A DNA stretch of 64,000 nt from FEB-22 sp003105195. Its GTDB lineage: Bacteria; Pseudomonadota; Alphaproteobacteria; Rhizobiales; Xanthobacteraceae. Within the stretch, counting starts at the first letter, position 1; every line of letters begins with the position of its first letter. Under the pieces are notes generated by a model. It was not told the origin of the DNA. It ran no database searches and saw only the letters and a list, made by a program, of their open reading frames with translations. The translations under genes and the position numbers were made by a program. Location of the stretch: contig JAOSKV010000003.1 in assembly GCA_027493405.1 (NCBI GenBank), positions 211,785 through 275,784 on the forward strand, given 5' to 3'. This document shows positions 1 through 10,419 of the stretch, piece by piece.

Positions 1-2
1 GC

Positions 3-611
3 CATGTCGAGCGCGTGCGCCTCACCAACGTGCCGTCGTTCCTGCTGGGACGCGGCTATCCGGTGGAGGTCGAGGGGCTCGGCCGACTCGACGTCGATGT
101 CGCGTATGGCGGAAACTTCTACGCCATCGTCGAGCCGCAGGCGAACTTCACCGACGTCGCCGACGTGCAGCCCTCCGACCTGATCCGCTGGAGCCCGAAG
201 CTGCGCGCGGACTTCAATGCACGGCACGCGATCGTCCATCCCGAGAACCCCGCGCTCGACCGGCTCACCCACGTGCTGTGGACCGGCAAGGCGCGCACGC
301 CGGGCGGCAGCGCCCGCAACGCCGTGTTCTACGGCGACAAGGCGATCGACCGCTCGCCCTGCGGCACCGGCACCTCGGCGCGCATGGCGCAGCTCGCGGC
401 GACCGGCCGGCTCGGGGACGGCGAGGACTTCGTGCACGAAAGCATCATCGGCTCGACCTTCACGGGCCGCATCGAGGGCCGCGCGCGCGTCGGCAACCTC
501 GAGGCGATCGTGCCGTCGGTCGAGGGCTGGGCGCGGGTCACCGGCTTCAACACCATCGTCATCGACGACCGCGACCCCTTCGCCCACGGCTTCCAGGTGG
601 TCGACAGGTGA
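3..611 (+). CDS. Proline racemase / hydroxyproline epimerase family protein (5' truncated)
   Basis: The gene enters the window from the left: the frame is open from base 3 (reading HVERVRLTNVPSF), so no start codon is present. The family interconverts free D/L-proline or 4-hydroxyproline epimers, or dehydrates trans-3-hydroxyproline, in the cytoplasm. The C-terminal half is here: a GGNFYAIV strand and the SPCGTGTSARMA loop whose Cys (codon at 360-362) is one of the two catalytic thiol positions. The other position, which separates epimerases from dehydratases, lies outside the window, so the exact reaction cannot be decided. A TRAP transporter starts 77 bases downstream on the same strand, which fits import and catabolism of a proline derivative. 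Confidence 0.88.
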   Translation, partial: HVERVRLTNVPSFLLGRGYPVEVEGLGRLDVDVAYGGNFYAIVEPQANFTDVADVQPSDLIRWSPKLRADFNARHAIVHPENPALDRLTHVLWTGKARTPGGSARNAVFYGDKAIDRSPCGTGTSARMAQLAATGRLGDGEDFVHESIIGSTFTGRIEGRARVGNLEAIVPSVEGWARVTGFNTIVIDDRDPFAHGFQVVDR

Positions 612-688
612 ATCTCCGCCGGCAACAAGACGCGACATCGACCCGCAGCCCGAGGATCCGTTCCATCCATCAATCAGGGGAGTCCAGG

Positions 689-1739
689 ATGAAGGTGAAG
701 TCAATGCTGGCCGCGCTCGCGGTCGCGAGCCTCGTCGTTGCGCCGGCCGCGGCGCAGACCAAGTGGCGTATGCCGGCTGCCGTTCCGGAGGGCTCGTTCT
801 TCTACGAGACCTTCATGAAGAAGTTCGCCGACAACGTGAAGCTGATGACCGACGGCAAGGTCGTGATCGAGCCCTACGGCGCGGGCGTGCTCACGCCGGC
901 CTTCAAGGTCTACGAGGCGGTGTCCGACGGCACGGTCGAGGCCGGCCATTCGACGCCGTCCTTCCTGGTCAACCAGGATCCGACCAATGCGATCTTCGCG
1001 AGCTATCCGGGCGGGATGTCGCCGGAGGCGACGCTCGCCTGGCTCTACGAGGGCGGGGGCGAGAAGCTGCTGAAGGACTTCCGCCGCGAGAAGCAGAAGA
1101 TGCACACCTTGATCGTCGGCGTCGGCTCGTCCGAGGTGATGGCGCATTCCAACAAGCCGATCCGCGGCAAGGACGACTTCAAGGGCCTCAAGTACCGCAC
1201 CTCCGGCGCCTTCGCGGACGTGCTCAAGGAGCTCGGCGCGGTGCCGACCGTGGTGCCGCCGGCCGAGATCTACACGCTGCTTCGAGCGCAAGGGCGTCGA
1301 CGCCATCGAATGGGCGACGCCGGGCTCGAACCTCTCGGAGGGCTTCCACAAGGTCGCCAAGTACCTGGTGCTGCCCGGCATCCACCAGCCGACCTTCGTC
1401 TGGGAGGTGGTGGTCCGGCTCGAGACCTGGGAGAAGCTGCCGAAGGACCTGCAGGCGAAGCTCGAGGCGGCCGCCAAGCTCACCACGCTCGAGGCGCTGC
1501 CGAAGTTCCAGTACGCGGACGCCAAGGCGCTCGACGCCTACCGGGCGAACGGCAACGAGATCATCGTGCTCGATACCGCGACCGTGAACGAGATCCGCAC
1601 CATCGGCATCAACTGGGCGAAGAGGACCGCGGCCGACCGCAAGGCCAAGGGCGACGGCACCATGGACAAGGTGCTCGCCTCCTATCTCGCCTACCAGCAG
1701 CTCTGGGCGAAGAACTCCGGCTACATGATCAGGGATTGA
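689..1739 (+). CDS. TRAP transporter substrate-binding protein, DctP type (one frameshift)
   Basis: Periplasmic solute receptor of a tripartite ATP-independent transporter. An N-terminal signal peptide ends at AAAQ about residue 23, followed by a DctP fold (KWRMPAAVPEGSFFYETF..., ...PAEIYT). The start has a purine-rich site (AGGGGAGTCCAGG) upstream. The reading frame breaks at 1281-1282: CTGCTTCGAGCG needs one T less to read LLERKGVDAIEWATPGSN, after which the rest of the family sequence continues to 1739. Repaired length is about 349 residues, normal for the family. It is followed by the Q and M permease genes. The single extra base may be a sequence error. Confidence 0.88.
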
Positions 1740-1790
1740 CCATCGGCGGCGGCCGGGGCGCGCGTCCCGGCCGTCCCGGCGGGAGGGGAC

Positions 1791-2306
1791 ATGGAGACGC
1801 TGTTCCGCGCGGTGGACGGCCTGTCGGAATGGCTCGGGCGGCTCGCCATGCTGCTGCTGGTCGCCCTGGTCTGCGCCATGCTCTACGAGGTGTTCATGCG
1901 CTACGTGGTCGGGCGGCCGACCGAGTGGGCGTTCGACATCTCCTACATGCTCAATGGCGCGCTGTTCTATCTCGCGGCCGGTTATGCGATGCGCCACAAC
2001 GCGCATGTGCGGATCGACTTTCTCTCGAGCCGCCTGCCCGAAGCCTGGCAGGCGCGCATCCTCGGCGTCGCGCTCACCTTCGTGTTCGTGCCCGTGATCG
2101 GGCTCGTCGCCTGGGCGACGGCGCGCAAGGCGCTCACCGCCTATCTGAGCGGCGCGGTCGAGGAGGTGAGCCCCTGGGCGCCGCGGGTCTGGCCGTTCTA
2201 TTCGGCGATCGCGCTCGGCCTCGCCGTGTTCGCGCTGCAGAGCCTCGTCGAGGGCCTCCGCTTCCTCGCGAGCAGCCGGCTGCCGCGCCAAGCGACGACG
2301 CACTGA
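1791..2306 (+). CDS. TRAP transporter small permease, DctQ type
   Basis: 171-residue membrane protein with four predicted transmembrane segments (about 15-40, 50-70, 90-110, 130-155), the usual layout of the small subunit that joins the solute receptor to the large permease. Typical features are the YEVFMRYV and LNGALFYLAAGYAMRHNAHVR stretches. It lies between the receptor gene (51 bases upstream) and the large permease (22 bases downstream), so the three are very probably one transcript. The substrate is not readable from this subunit; the neighbouring hydroxyproline epimerase-family gene suggests an amino-acid derivative. Confidence 0.9.
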   Translation: METLFRAVDGLSEWLGRLAMLLLVALVCAMLYEVFMRYVVGRPTEWAFDISYMLNGALFYLAAGYAMRHNAHVRIDFLSSRLPEAWQARILGVALTFVFVPVIGLVAWATARKALTAYLSGAVEEVSPWAPRVWPFYSAIALGLAVFALQSLVEGLRFLASSRLPRQATTH

Positions 2307-2328
2307 GGCGAGAGGACGCGGCGCGCCC

Positions 2329-3639
2329 ATGCAGTCTCTCTCGCTGTGGATGTTCCCGGTCCTGTTCCTGCTGGTGTTCCTGGGCATCCACGTCTCGATC
2401 GCGCTGATCGTCACGGCCTTCGGTTTCGGCTGGCTGGTGTTCGGCGACCGCATCGTCATCCAGTCCTTCGGTCCCGTGCTGCAGGCGGGCTCCAACTTCG
2501 TGCTCGCCGCCGTGCCGCTGTTCGTGCTGATGGGCGCGATCCTGGAGCGCTCGGGCATCGCGAAACGCCTCTACGACGCGATGCAGATCTGGCTCGGTCC
2601 GTTGCCGGGCGGGCTCGCGCTCGCCACCATCGCGATGTGCGCGATCTTCGCGGCCTCGGCGGGCGTCGTCGGCGCGGTCGAGATCGTGGTCGGGCTGATG
2701 GCGATTCCGGCCATGCGCGCCTACAACTACGACCGCGCGCTGATCTCCGGCGTGCTGTGCGCGGGCGGCTCGCTCGGCACCATCATCCCGCCCTCGATCG
2801 TGGTCGTCGTCTATGCCTCGATTGCGCAGCTCTCGGTCGGCGACCTGCTCGCCGGCATCATGTTCCCGGGTCTCCTGATGACCGGCCTGTTCTTCCTCTA
2901 CGTGCTCGGGCGGTGCCTCGTGCGGCCGCAGGACGGGCCGGCGCTGCCGCCGGAGGCGCGCAGCGCGAGCCTCGGCCGCAAGCTCGTGGTCACGCTCAAC
3001 GGCTTCGTGCCGGCCGCGCTCCTGATCTTCGCGGTGCTGGGCTCGATCCTGATGGGGATCGCCTCGCCGACCGAGGCCGCCGCGGTGGGCGCGGCCGGCG
3101 CGCTCATCCTCTCGCTCGTCTATCGCGAGCTCGACTGGCGCGTCGCGCGCGCTTCGCTCGCGCAGACCGTCAAGGTCACGGCCATGATCATGTTCACGGT
3201 CGTGGGCGGGACGATGTTCACGGGCATCTTCGCGGCGACCGGCGGCGGGCGGCTGCTCGCGTCCACGGTCACGGAGCTCGGCCTCTCGCAGGGCATGCTG
3301 GTGCTGCTCTGCCTCGCGGTGGTGTTCGCGGCGGGCTTCGTGCTCGACTGGATCTCGGTGGTGCTGATCTGCGTCCCGATCTTCGCGCCGCTCGTCAAGG
3401 CGGCGGGGGTGGATCCCCTGTGGTTCGCGGTGCTGGTGTGCATCGCGATCCAGACCTCCTACCTCACGCCGCCCATGGCGCCGTCGATCTTCTACCTGCG
3501 CGCCATCGCGCCGGCGGACTTCACTTACGGCCACATGTATCGCGGCGTCGTGCCGTTCGTGGCGCTCCAGCTCTCGACGCTCGCCATGGTCGCGGCCTTC
3601 CCGGCGCTCGCGACCTGGCTGCCCAAGGTGCTGTTCTGA
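2329..3639 (+). CDS. TRAP transporter large permease, DctM type
   Basis: 436-residue permease that moves the ligand across the inner membrane with Na+ or H+ coupling. Around a dozen hydrophobic segments run through the whole chain; GSLGTIIPPSIVVVVYA and SYLTPPMAPSIFYLRA are characteristic DctM re-entrant regions. The length matches the family norm of 425-440. It is the last gene of the transporter operon, and a GC-rich hairpin follows at 3660-3680. Confidence 0.93.
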   Translation: MQSLSLWMFPVLFLLVFLGIHVSIALIVTAFGFGWLVFGDRIVIQSFGPVLQAGSNFVLAAVPLFVLMGAILERSGIAKRLYDAMQIWLGPLPGGLALATIAMCAIFAASAGVVGAVEIVVGLMAIPAMRAYNYDRALISGVLCAGGSLGTIIPPSIVVVVYASIAQLSVGDLLAGIMFPGLLMTGLFFLYVLGRCLVRPQDGPALPPEARSASLGRKLVVTLNGFVPAALLIFAVLGSILMGIASPTEAAAVGAAGALILSLVYRELDWRVARASLAQTVKVTAMIMFTVVGGTMFTGIFAATGGGRLLASTVTELGLSQGMLVLLCLAVVFAAGFVLDWISVVLICVPIFAPLVKAAGVDPLWFAVLVCIAIQTSYLTPPMAPSIFYLRAIAPADFTYGHMYRGVVPFVALQLSTLAMVAAFPALATWLPKVLF

Positions 3640-3659
3640 ACCGACGACGCGAGACGGGC

Positions 3660-3680
3660 CCCGGGGCGGATCGCCCCGGG
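3660..3680. terminator. Candidate terminator hairpin after the TRAP operon
   Basis: Perfect 9-bp stem CCCGGGGCG / CGCCCCGGG with a 3-base loop, in the gap between the convergent permease gene and the minus-strand membrane protein gene. There is no clear T-run, so it may be bidirectional or only a processing or stability hairpin. Confidence 0.5.
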
Positions 3681-3705
3681 CGCCCCTTCCGTCGGTCGTC
3701 CCGCC

Positions 3706-4097
3706 TCAGGCCATGGCGGGCGCGCGGCGCAGGGCCACGTATTGCAGCTCGCCGAAGGCGCCGACCGCGACCGCCTGGGCGATCACGAAGGCCGTACCCA
3801 GCGAGGTCGGCGCGATCAGGCCGCTGACGAGCAGGCCGGCGCTGGCGAGGACCCAGAGCGCGTTGCAGGCGATCACGGTCCACACGGCGCCGCGCGCGAT
3901 CTCGGCGCGGGTGCCCGCATGGGCGACGAAGGCGACATAGGGCACGAGGATCAGGCCGGCGGCGCGCATCAGCGCGGCCGGAATGCCGAAGAGGCCTTCC
4001 AGCAGGCCCGCACCGGCGATCAGCAGCAGCGCGGTCGCGCCGCTCGCGACGGCGTCGATCAGCAGCGACCAGCGGAGGAGGGCGGGGGAGTTCAACA
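3706..4097 (-). CDS. Small integral membrane protein of unknown function
   Basis: About 129 residues with four hydrophobic segments and no soluble domain (SLLIDAVASGATALLLIAG, LILVPYVAFVAHA, TVIACNALWVLASAGLLVSG, GTAFVIAQAVAVGAFG). I place the start at 4097 (MLNSPALLRWS), because GGAG sits six bases upstream; an in-frame ATG at 4110 lacks such a site. It is divergent from the XRE regulator, and two matching palindromes lie between them, so it is probably a target of that regulator. No enzymatic motif is visible. Confidence 0.75.
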
Positions 4098-4174
4098 TGA
4101 TCGGCTCCATGGGGTTTTTGCGGCACCGGTCCGATGCCCGCCGCGAGAGTTACGAAGGCCGGCGCCGCGGGTCG

Positions 4175-4191
4175 ATTAACCGCGAGGTAAT
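4175..4191. promoter_or_regulatory. Palindromic operator candidate 1
   Basis: ATTAACCGCGAGGTAAT, an imperfect palindrome sharing the ATTAnCC...GGTAAT outline with the site at 4218-4234. It lies between the divergent membrane-protein gene and the XRE regulator gene. The centre-to-centre distance to the second site is 43 bases, about four helical turns, so both would face the same side of the DNA. Confidence 0.6.
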
Positions 4192-4217
4192 GCGCGCGCG
4201 TCGTCGCGCCGAAAAGG

Positions 4218-4234
4218 ATTACCCCGCGGGTAAT
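4218..4234. promoter_or_regulatory. Palindromic operator candidate 2
   Basis: ATTACCCCGCGGGTAAT: perfect 7-bp arms (ATTACCC / GGGTAAT) around a 3-base centre, 34 bases before the regulator start codon. It is the better of two related palindromes and a likely autoregulatory site for the XRE protein encoded at 4268. Confidence 0.65.
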
Positions 4235-4267
4235 GGATCGGGGCCGGCGATCCGCTATGTTCGCGCC

Positions 4268-5062
4268 ATGAGGAACGAGGCCGCGAAGCCGATCGGGGAT
4301 CACCTGCGCGAATGGCGACAGCGCCGGCGCCTGAGCCAGCTCGCGCTGGCCATGGACGCCGAGATCTCCACCAAGCATCTGAGCTTCCTCGAGACCGGCC
4401 GCGCGCAGCCCTCGCGCGAGATGGTGCTCAACCTGGCGGGGCGGCTGCAGGTGCCGCTGCGCGAGCGCAACGTGCTCCTCGTCGCGGCCGGCTACGCGCC
4501 GATCTTCCCGGAGCGCTCCCTGGACGATCCGGCGCTGCAGGCGGCGCGCAGGGCGGTCGACCTCGTGCTCGCCGGACACGAGCCCTATCCGGCGCTTGCG
4601 GTCGACCGCCACTGGACGCTGGTCGCGCAGAACCGCGCGGTCGCGCCGCTCCTCGCCGGCGTCGAGGCGGCACTGCTCGCGCCGCCCGTCAACGTGCTCC
4701 GCGTGAGCCTGCATCCGCGCGGGCTCGCGCCGCAGATCGCGAACCTGCCGGAATGGCGCGCGCACCTCCTCGAGCGGCTGCGCGCCCAGGGCGAGCTCAC
4801 GGCCGATCCCGTGCTCGACCGGCTGATGCAGGAGCTCGCGGGCTATCCGGCACCGGCTGTGTCGACGAAACCGCCCGCGCAGGACTATGCGGGCGTCGTG
4901 GTGCCGCTCCGGCTCGTGACACCCGCCGGCGCGCTCTCCTTCTTCTCGACCACCACGGTGTTCGGCACGCCCGTGGACATCACGCTCTCCGAGCTCGCGC
5001 TCGAGTCCTTCTTCCCCGCGGACGCCATCACGGCCGAAGCCTTGCGGCAGATGAAGCCGTAG
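4268..5062 (+). CDS. XRE-family transcriptional regulator with MmyB-like ligand-binding domain
   Basis: 264 residues. An N-terminal helix-turn-helix (about 8-65; LREWRQRRRLSQLALAMDAE, ISTKHLSFLETGRAQPS) is followed by a C-terminal MmyB-type domain (about 95-260) with the EPYPALAVDRHWTLVAQN signature; that PAS-like domain is thought to bind a small, possibly fatty-acid-like ligand. The ATG at 4268 is chosen because longer versions would read through the operator palindromes. It probably represses itself and the divergent membrane protein. Confidence 0.9.
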   Translation: MRNEAAKPIGDHLREWRQRRRLSQLALAMDAEISTKHLSFLETGRAQPSREMVLNLAGRLQVPLRERNVLLVAAGYAPIFPERSLDDPALQAARRAVDLVLAGHEPYPALAVDRHWTLVAQNRAVAPLLAGVEAALLAPPVNVLRVSLHPRGLAPQIANLPEWRAHLLERLRAQGELTADPVLDRLMQELAGYPAPAVSTKPPAQDYAGVVVPLRLVTPAGALSFFSTTTVFGTPVDITLSELALESFFPADAITAEALRQMKP

Positions 5063-5102
5063 GAGCCTTGCGTTCTGCAACGCCGGATCGATACAGGTCG
5101 GC

Positions 5103-5672
5103 ATGGACGACACGCTCGACACGCGCACGGGCTGGCCGCAGGATCTCAAGTTCCTGATCGCGCGCTATCCGCGCGAGGCGTGGCCGGGCCACGCCAATCT
5201 CGGGCAGACCGCGCGGTTCTGGCTCGCGCGCCACGACGGCTTCCGCGAGCTCGGCCGGGCGCTCGCGGGCGCGACCGCCGAGTTCCGCGCGGGGGGCGTG
5301 GCGCCGCGCGCCTTCCAGGGCTGGTTCGCGCCGCGGCTGCGGCACTTCCTCTCGCAGCTGCACGAGCATCACCAGGTCGAGGACTTCCACTATTTCCCGG
5401 TGTTCCGCGCGGCCGAGCAGCGTCTCGCGGCGGGCTTCGACGTGCTGGAGCGGGACCACGAGGCGATCCACGCCGCGATCCTGGCGACCGTGCAGTCCGC
5501 CAACGAATTCCTGCAAAGTCTGGACGACGCCGATGCGCGCTTCGCGGGCGACCGCTATGCGGAGGCGAGCGAGAAGCTGTTGCGGCAGCTCCTGCGCCAT
5601 CTCGCCGACGAGGAGGACCTGATCGTGCCCGTGATCCTCGACCGCAGCGAGGAGGCACTCGGCATCGGCTGA
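5103..5672 (+). CDS. Hemerythrin-like HHE-domain protein
   Basis: 189 residues forming one four-helix hemerythrin-like domain. Metal-ligand candidates are seen in order: His in LARHDGF, the HEHHQVEDFHYFP helix, ERDHEAIH, and HLADEEDLIVP. Proteins of this kind bind a di-iron centre and O2 or NO, or act in iron or redox sensing; the role cannot be set from sequence alone. The gene starts 40 bases after the XRE regulator on the same strand and may be cotranscribed. No signal peptide, so cytoplasmic. Confidence 0.85.
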   Translation: MDDTLDTRTGWPQDLKFLIARYPREAWPGHANLGQTARFWLARHDGFRELGRALAGATAEFRAGGVAPRAFQGWFAPRLRHFLSQLHEHHQVEDFHYFPVFRAAEQRLAAGFDVLERDHEAIHAAILATVQSANEFLQSLDDADARFAGDRYAEASEKLLRQLLRHLADEEDLIVPVILDRSEEALGIG

Positions 5673-5730
5673 TCATGCGATCCGCGCCGTGTCTGGCACG
5701 ACAATGGCGGGGTGCTCCAACCGAACGGAC

Positions 5731-6732
5731 TCACTCCTTCTCGATGATCTCCGCCATCGCCTTGATGCGGCCGCGGGCGTATCTGGGGAGGCCCGCGCTG
5801 ATCGAGTTGCCGGTGTTGAACGAGCTGTTGCCCATCAGCAGCTGGGCCGGGACCATGTTCCGCAGCACCGGGGCGTTGCCGTATTCCTTCTGCTTGTTGA
5901 GGATGTCGTTGCGCACGGCGAGCACCAGGTAGACGGTCGCGATGCTGGCGCCGGCGTCGGCCGGATGCTGCTGCACGACCGCGACCAGGCGGCCGAACTG
6001 GATCACCTGGTTCGCCCAGAAGCTCGACTGCTCGAGCACGCCGGTCACCGTGCCGTCGATGCCGGTGAGCAGGCGGATGTCGACGACCTCCGGCTGCTGC
6101 GGCGAGATGAGGCGGATCTCGCTCTGGAACTCGATGAAGTCGGGGATCGGCTTCTTGCTCTCGTCGCGCAGCTTGTTGACCAGCAGGATGCCGGTCGGGA
6201 TGCGGCCCTCGAAGCGGTAGCGCGAGTGGATGCAGATCGCGTTCTCGTCCTCGCACCACCTGCGCCCCGGCGGCATGCTGTGGGCGAGCTCCGGCATGGT
6301 GTTCGGCACCGCCTGGGCGGCCGTGATGGCGCGGTGCTTCACGGCCGGATCGAGGCGCTCGACGAAGGCGAGGGAGGCGTAGCGCGCGAGGTCGACGGTG
6401 GCCTTGCCGATGCGGAAGCGTGCCTCGGCGACGTAGATCGACAGGTCGCGCTTGCCGCCCTCCTTGAAGCGGGGCTCGGAGAATTCGGGGAACAGCGAGA
6501 GAAAGCGGCGCTGCAGCGGACGCTCGCGCGCCCAGTCCTCGAACGGGATCAGGCCGGTCGACGGATCGGCGAGCTTGTCCTTCACGTAGTCGGCGAAGAC
6601 CACGGTGCGCGGCTCGAGGTCGGCGACCGCGACGCTCGCGAGCTGCGGCACCTCCCGGAGGCGGAACTCCTGGGCGGCGGCGGGCGCGGCCGAAAGAGCG
6701 GCGGCGAAAATGGCGACACGAAGCAGGGTCAT
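5731..6732 (-). CDS. Exported protein of unknown function, downstream of a penicillin-binding protein
   Basis: 333 residues with a clear signal peptide (MTLLRVAIFAAALSAAPAAA, cleavage about residue 20). I recognise no catalytic motif. The mature part is mixed in composition with a Trp-Cys stretch (GRRWCEDENAICIHSRYRFEG, two Cys close together that could form a disulphide). It starts six bases after the stop of the class A penicillin-binding protein gene, so the two are translated from one message and the product probably acts in the periplasm on cell-wall assembly or on that enzyme. This role is inference from position. Confidence 0.8.
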   Translation of the reverse strand: MTLLRVAIFAAALSAAPAAAQEFRLREVPQLASVAVADLEPRTVVFADYVKDKLADPSTGLIPFEDWARERPLQRRFLSLFPEFSEPRFKEGGKRDLSIYVAEARFRIGKATVDLARYASLAFVERLDPAVKHRAITAAQAVPNTMPELAHSMPPGRRWCEDENAICIHSRYRFEGRIPTGILLVNKLRDESKKPIPDFIEFQSEIRLISPQQPEVVDIRLLTGIDGTVTGVLEQSSFWANQVIQFGRLVAVVQQHPADAGASIATVYLVLAVRNDILNKQKEYGNAPVLRNMVPAQLLMGNSSFNTGNSISAGLPRYARGRIKAMAEIIEKE

Positions 6733-6738
6733 GGGCGC

Positions 6739-9600
<2,862 letters not shown>

Positions 9601-9869
9601 GACCTGTTAATCGGTGGACCCGGGGCCGAGTGTGAGGCCCACGCGTAACAGAAGCGTATAACAAGGCTGATTTAGGGAGATATTGCCAAGGCGCGCTCTC
9701 CCGGGAGAAATTGCCGCGGCCCCCGTGCGGGTTCCCGCCCTGCCTTTGTCGACTGGCGGCCCGAACCGCCGCGGCCGGCGCCGATCGCCCACCGTCGACG
9801 GCCGTCCGCCCGGGCGTTGCCGCCCGCGGAGACCGATGCGAGACTGCAAGCGGTTTGCGGAGGCGTGGA

Positions 9870-10379
9870 ATGAGCGGCGCGCGGTCGGGGTGCCCGATCA
9901 ACCTCACCCTCGAGGTGGTCGGCGACAAATGGAGCCTCCTGGTGATCCGCGACATCATCTTCGGCAACCGCCGGCACTTTCGCGAGCTGCTGAGGAGGTC
10001 GGAGGAGGGCATCGCGTCCAACATCCTGGCCGACCGGCTGAAGCGGCTCCTGGACGCGGGCATCGTGACGCGCGCCGACGACCCGGCCCACAAGCAGAAG
10101 GGCGTCTACAGCCTCACCGAGAAGGGGATCGAGCTCCTGCCGGTGCTGGCGCAGATGTCGGCCTGGGGCACCAAGCACCTCCCGGTCAGCAAGGCGCTGA
10201 GCGTGCGCGCGCGGCTGCTCGCCGCCGGCGGCCCGAGGATGTGGGAGGCCTTCATGGACGAGCTGCGCGCCGAGCATCTCGGCAAGGGCCGCAGGCCGCG
10301 CGTCTCGGTGCGCGCGCAGCTGCAGGCGGCGTACCAGCAGGTGGTGGCGAACCGCAGCGTGGGTGCGGGCGGCCGCTGA
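9870..10379 (+). CDS. HxlR-family winged-helix transcriptional regulator
   Basis: 169 residues. The HxlR winged helix lies at about 8-100: GCPINLTLEVVGDKWSLLVI, RHFRELLRRSEEGIASNILADRLKRL and GVYSLTEKGIELLPVL, with the N-terminal Cys that is redox-sensitive in some members. The ATG at 9870 has GGAGG upstream, whereas the frame extends further upstream only as low-quality sequence. The C-terminal tail is basic. No adjacent target is obvious: the gene diverges from the penicillin-binding protein operon and converges with the GGDEF-EAL gene. Confidence 0.88.
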   Translation: MSGARSGCPINLTLEVVGDKWSLLVIRDIIFGNRRHFRELLRRSEEGIASNILADRLKRLLDAGIVTRADDPAHKQKGVYSLTEKGIELLPVLAQMSAWGTKHLPVSKALSVRARLLAAGGPRMWEAFMDELRAEHLGKGRRPRVSVRAQLQAAYQQVVANRSVGAGGR

Positions 10380-10419
10380 CCGGGCATCGGACACCGAAGG
10401 TGGTCCGCCGCGCGCCCCT

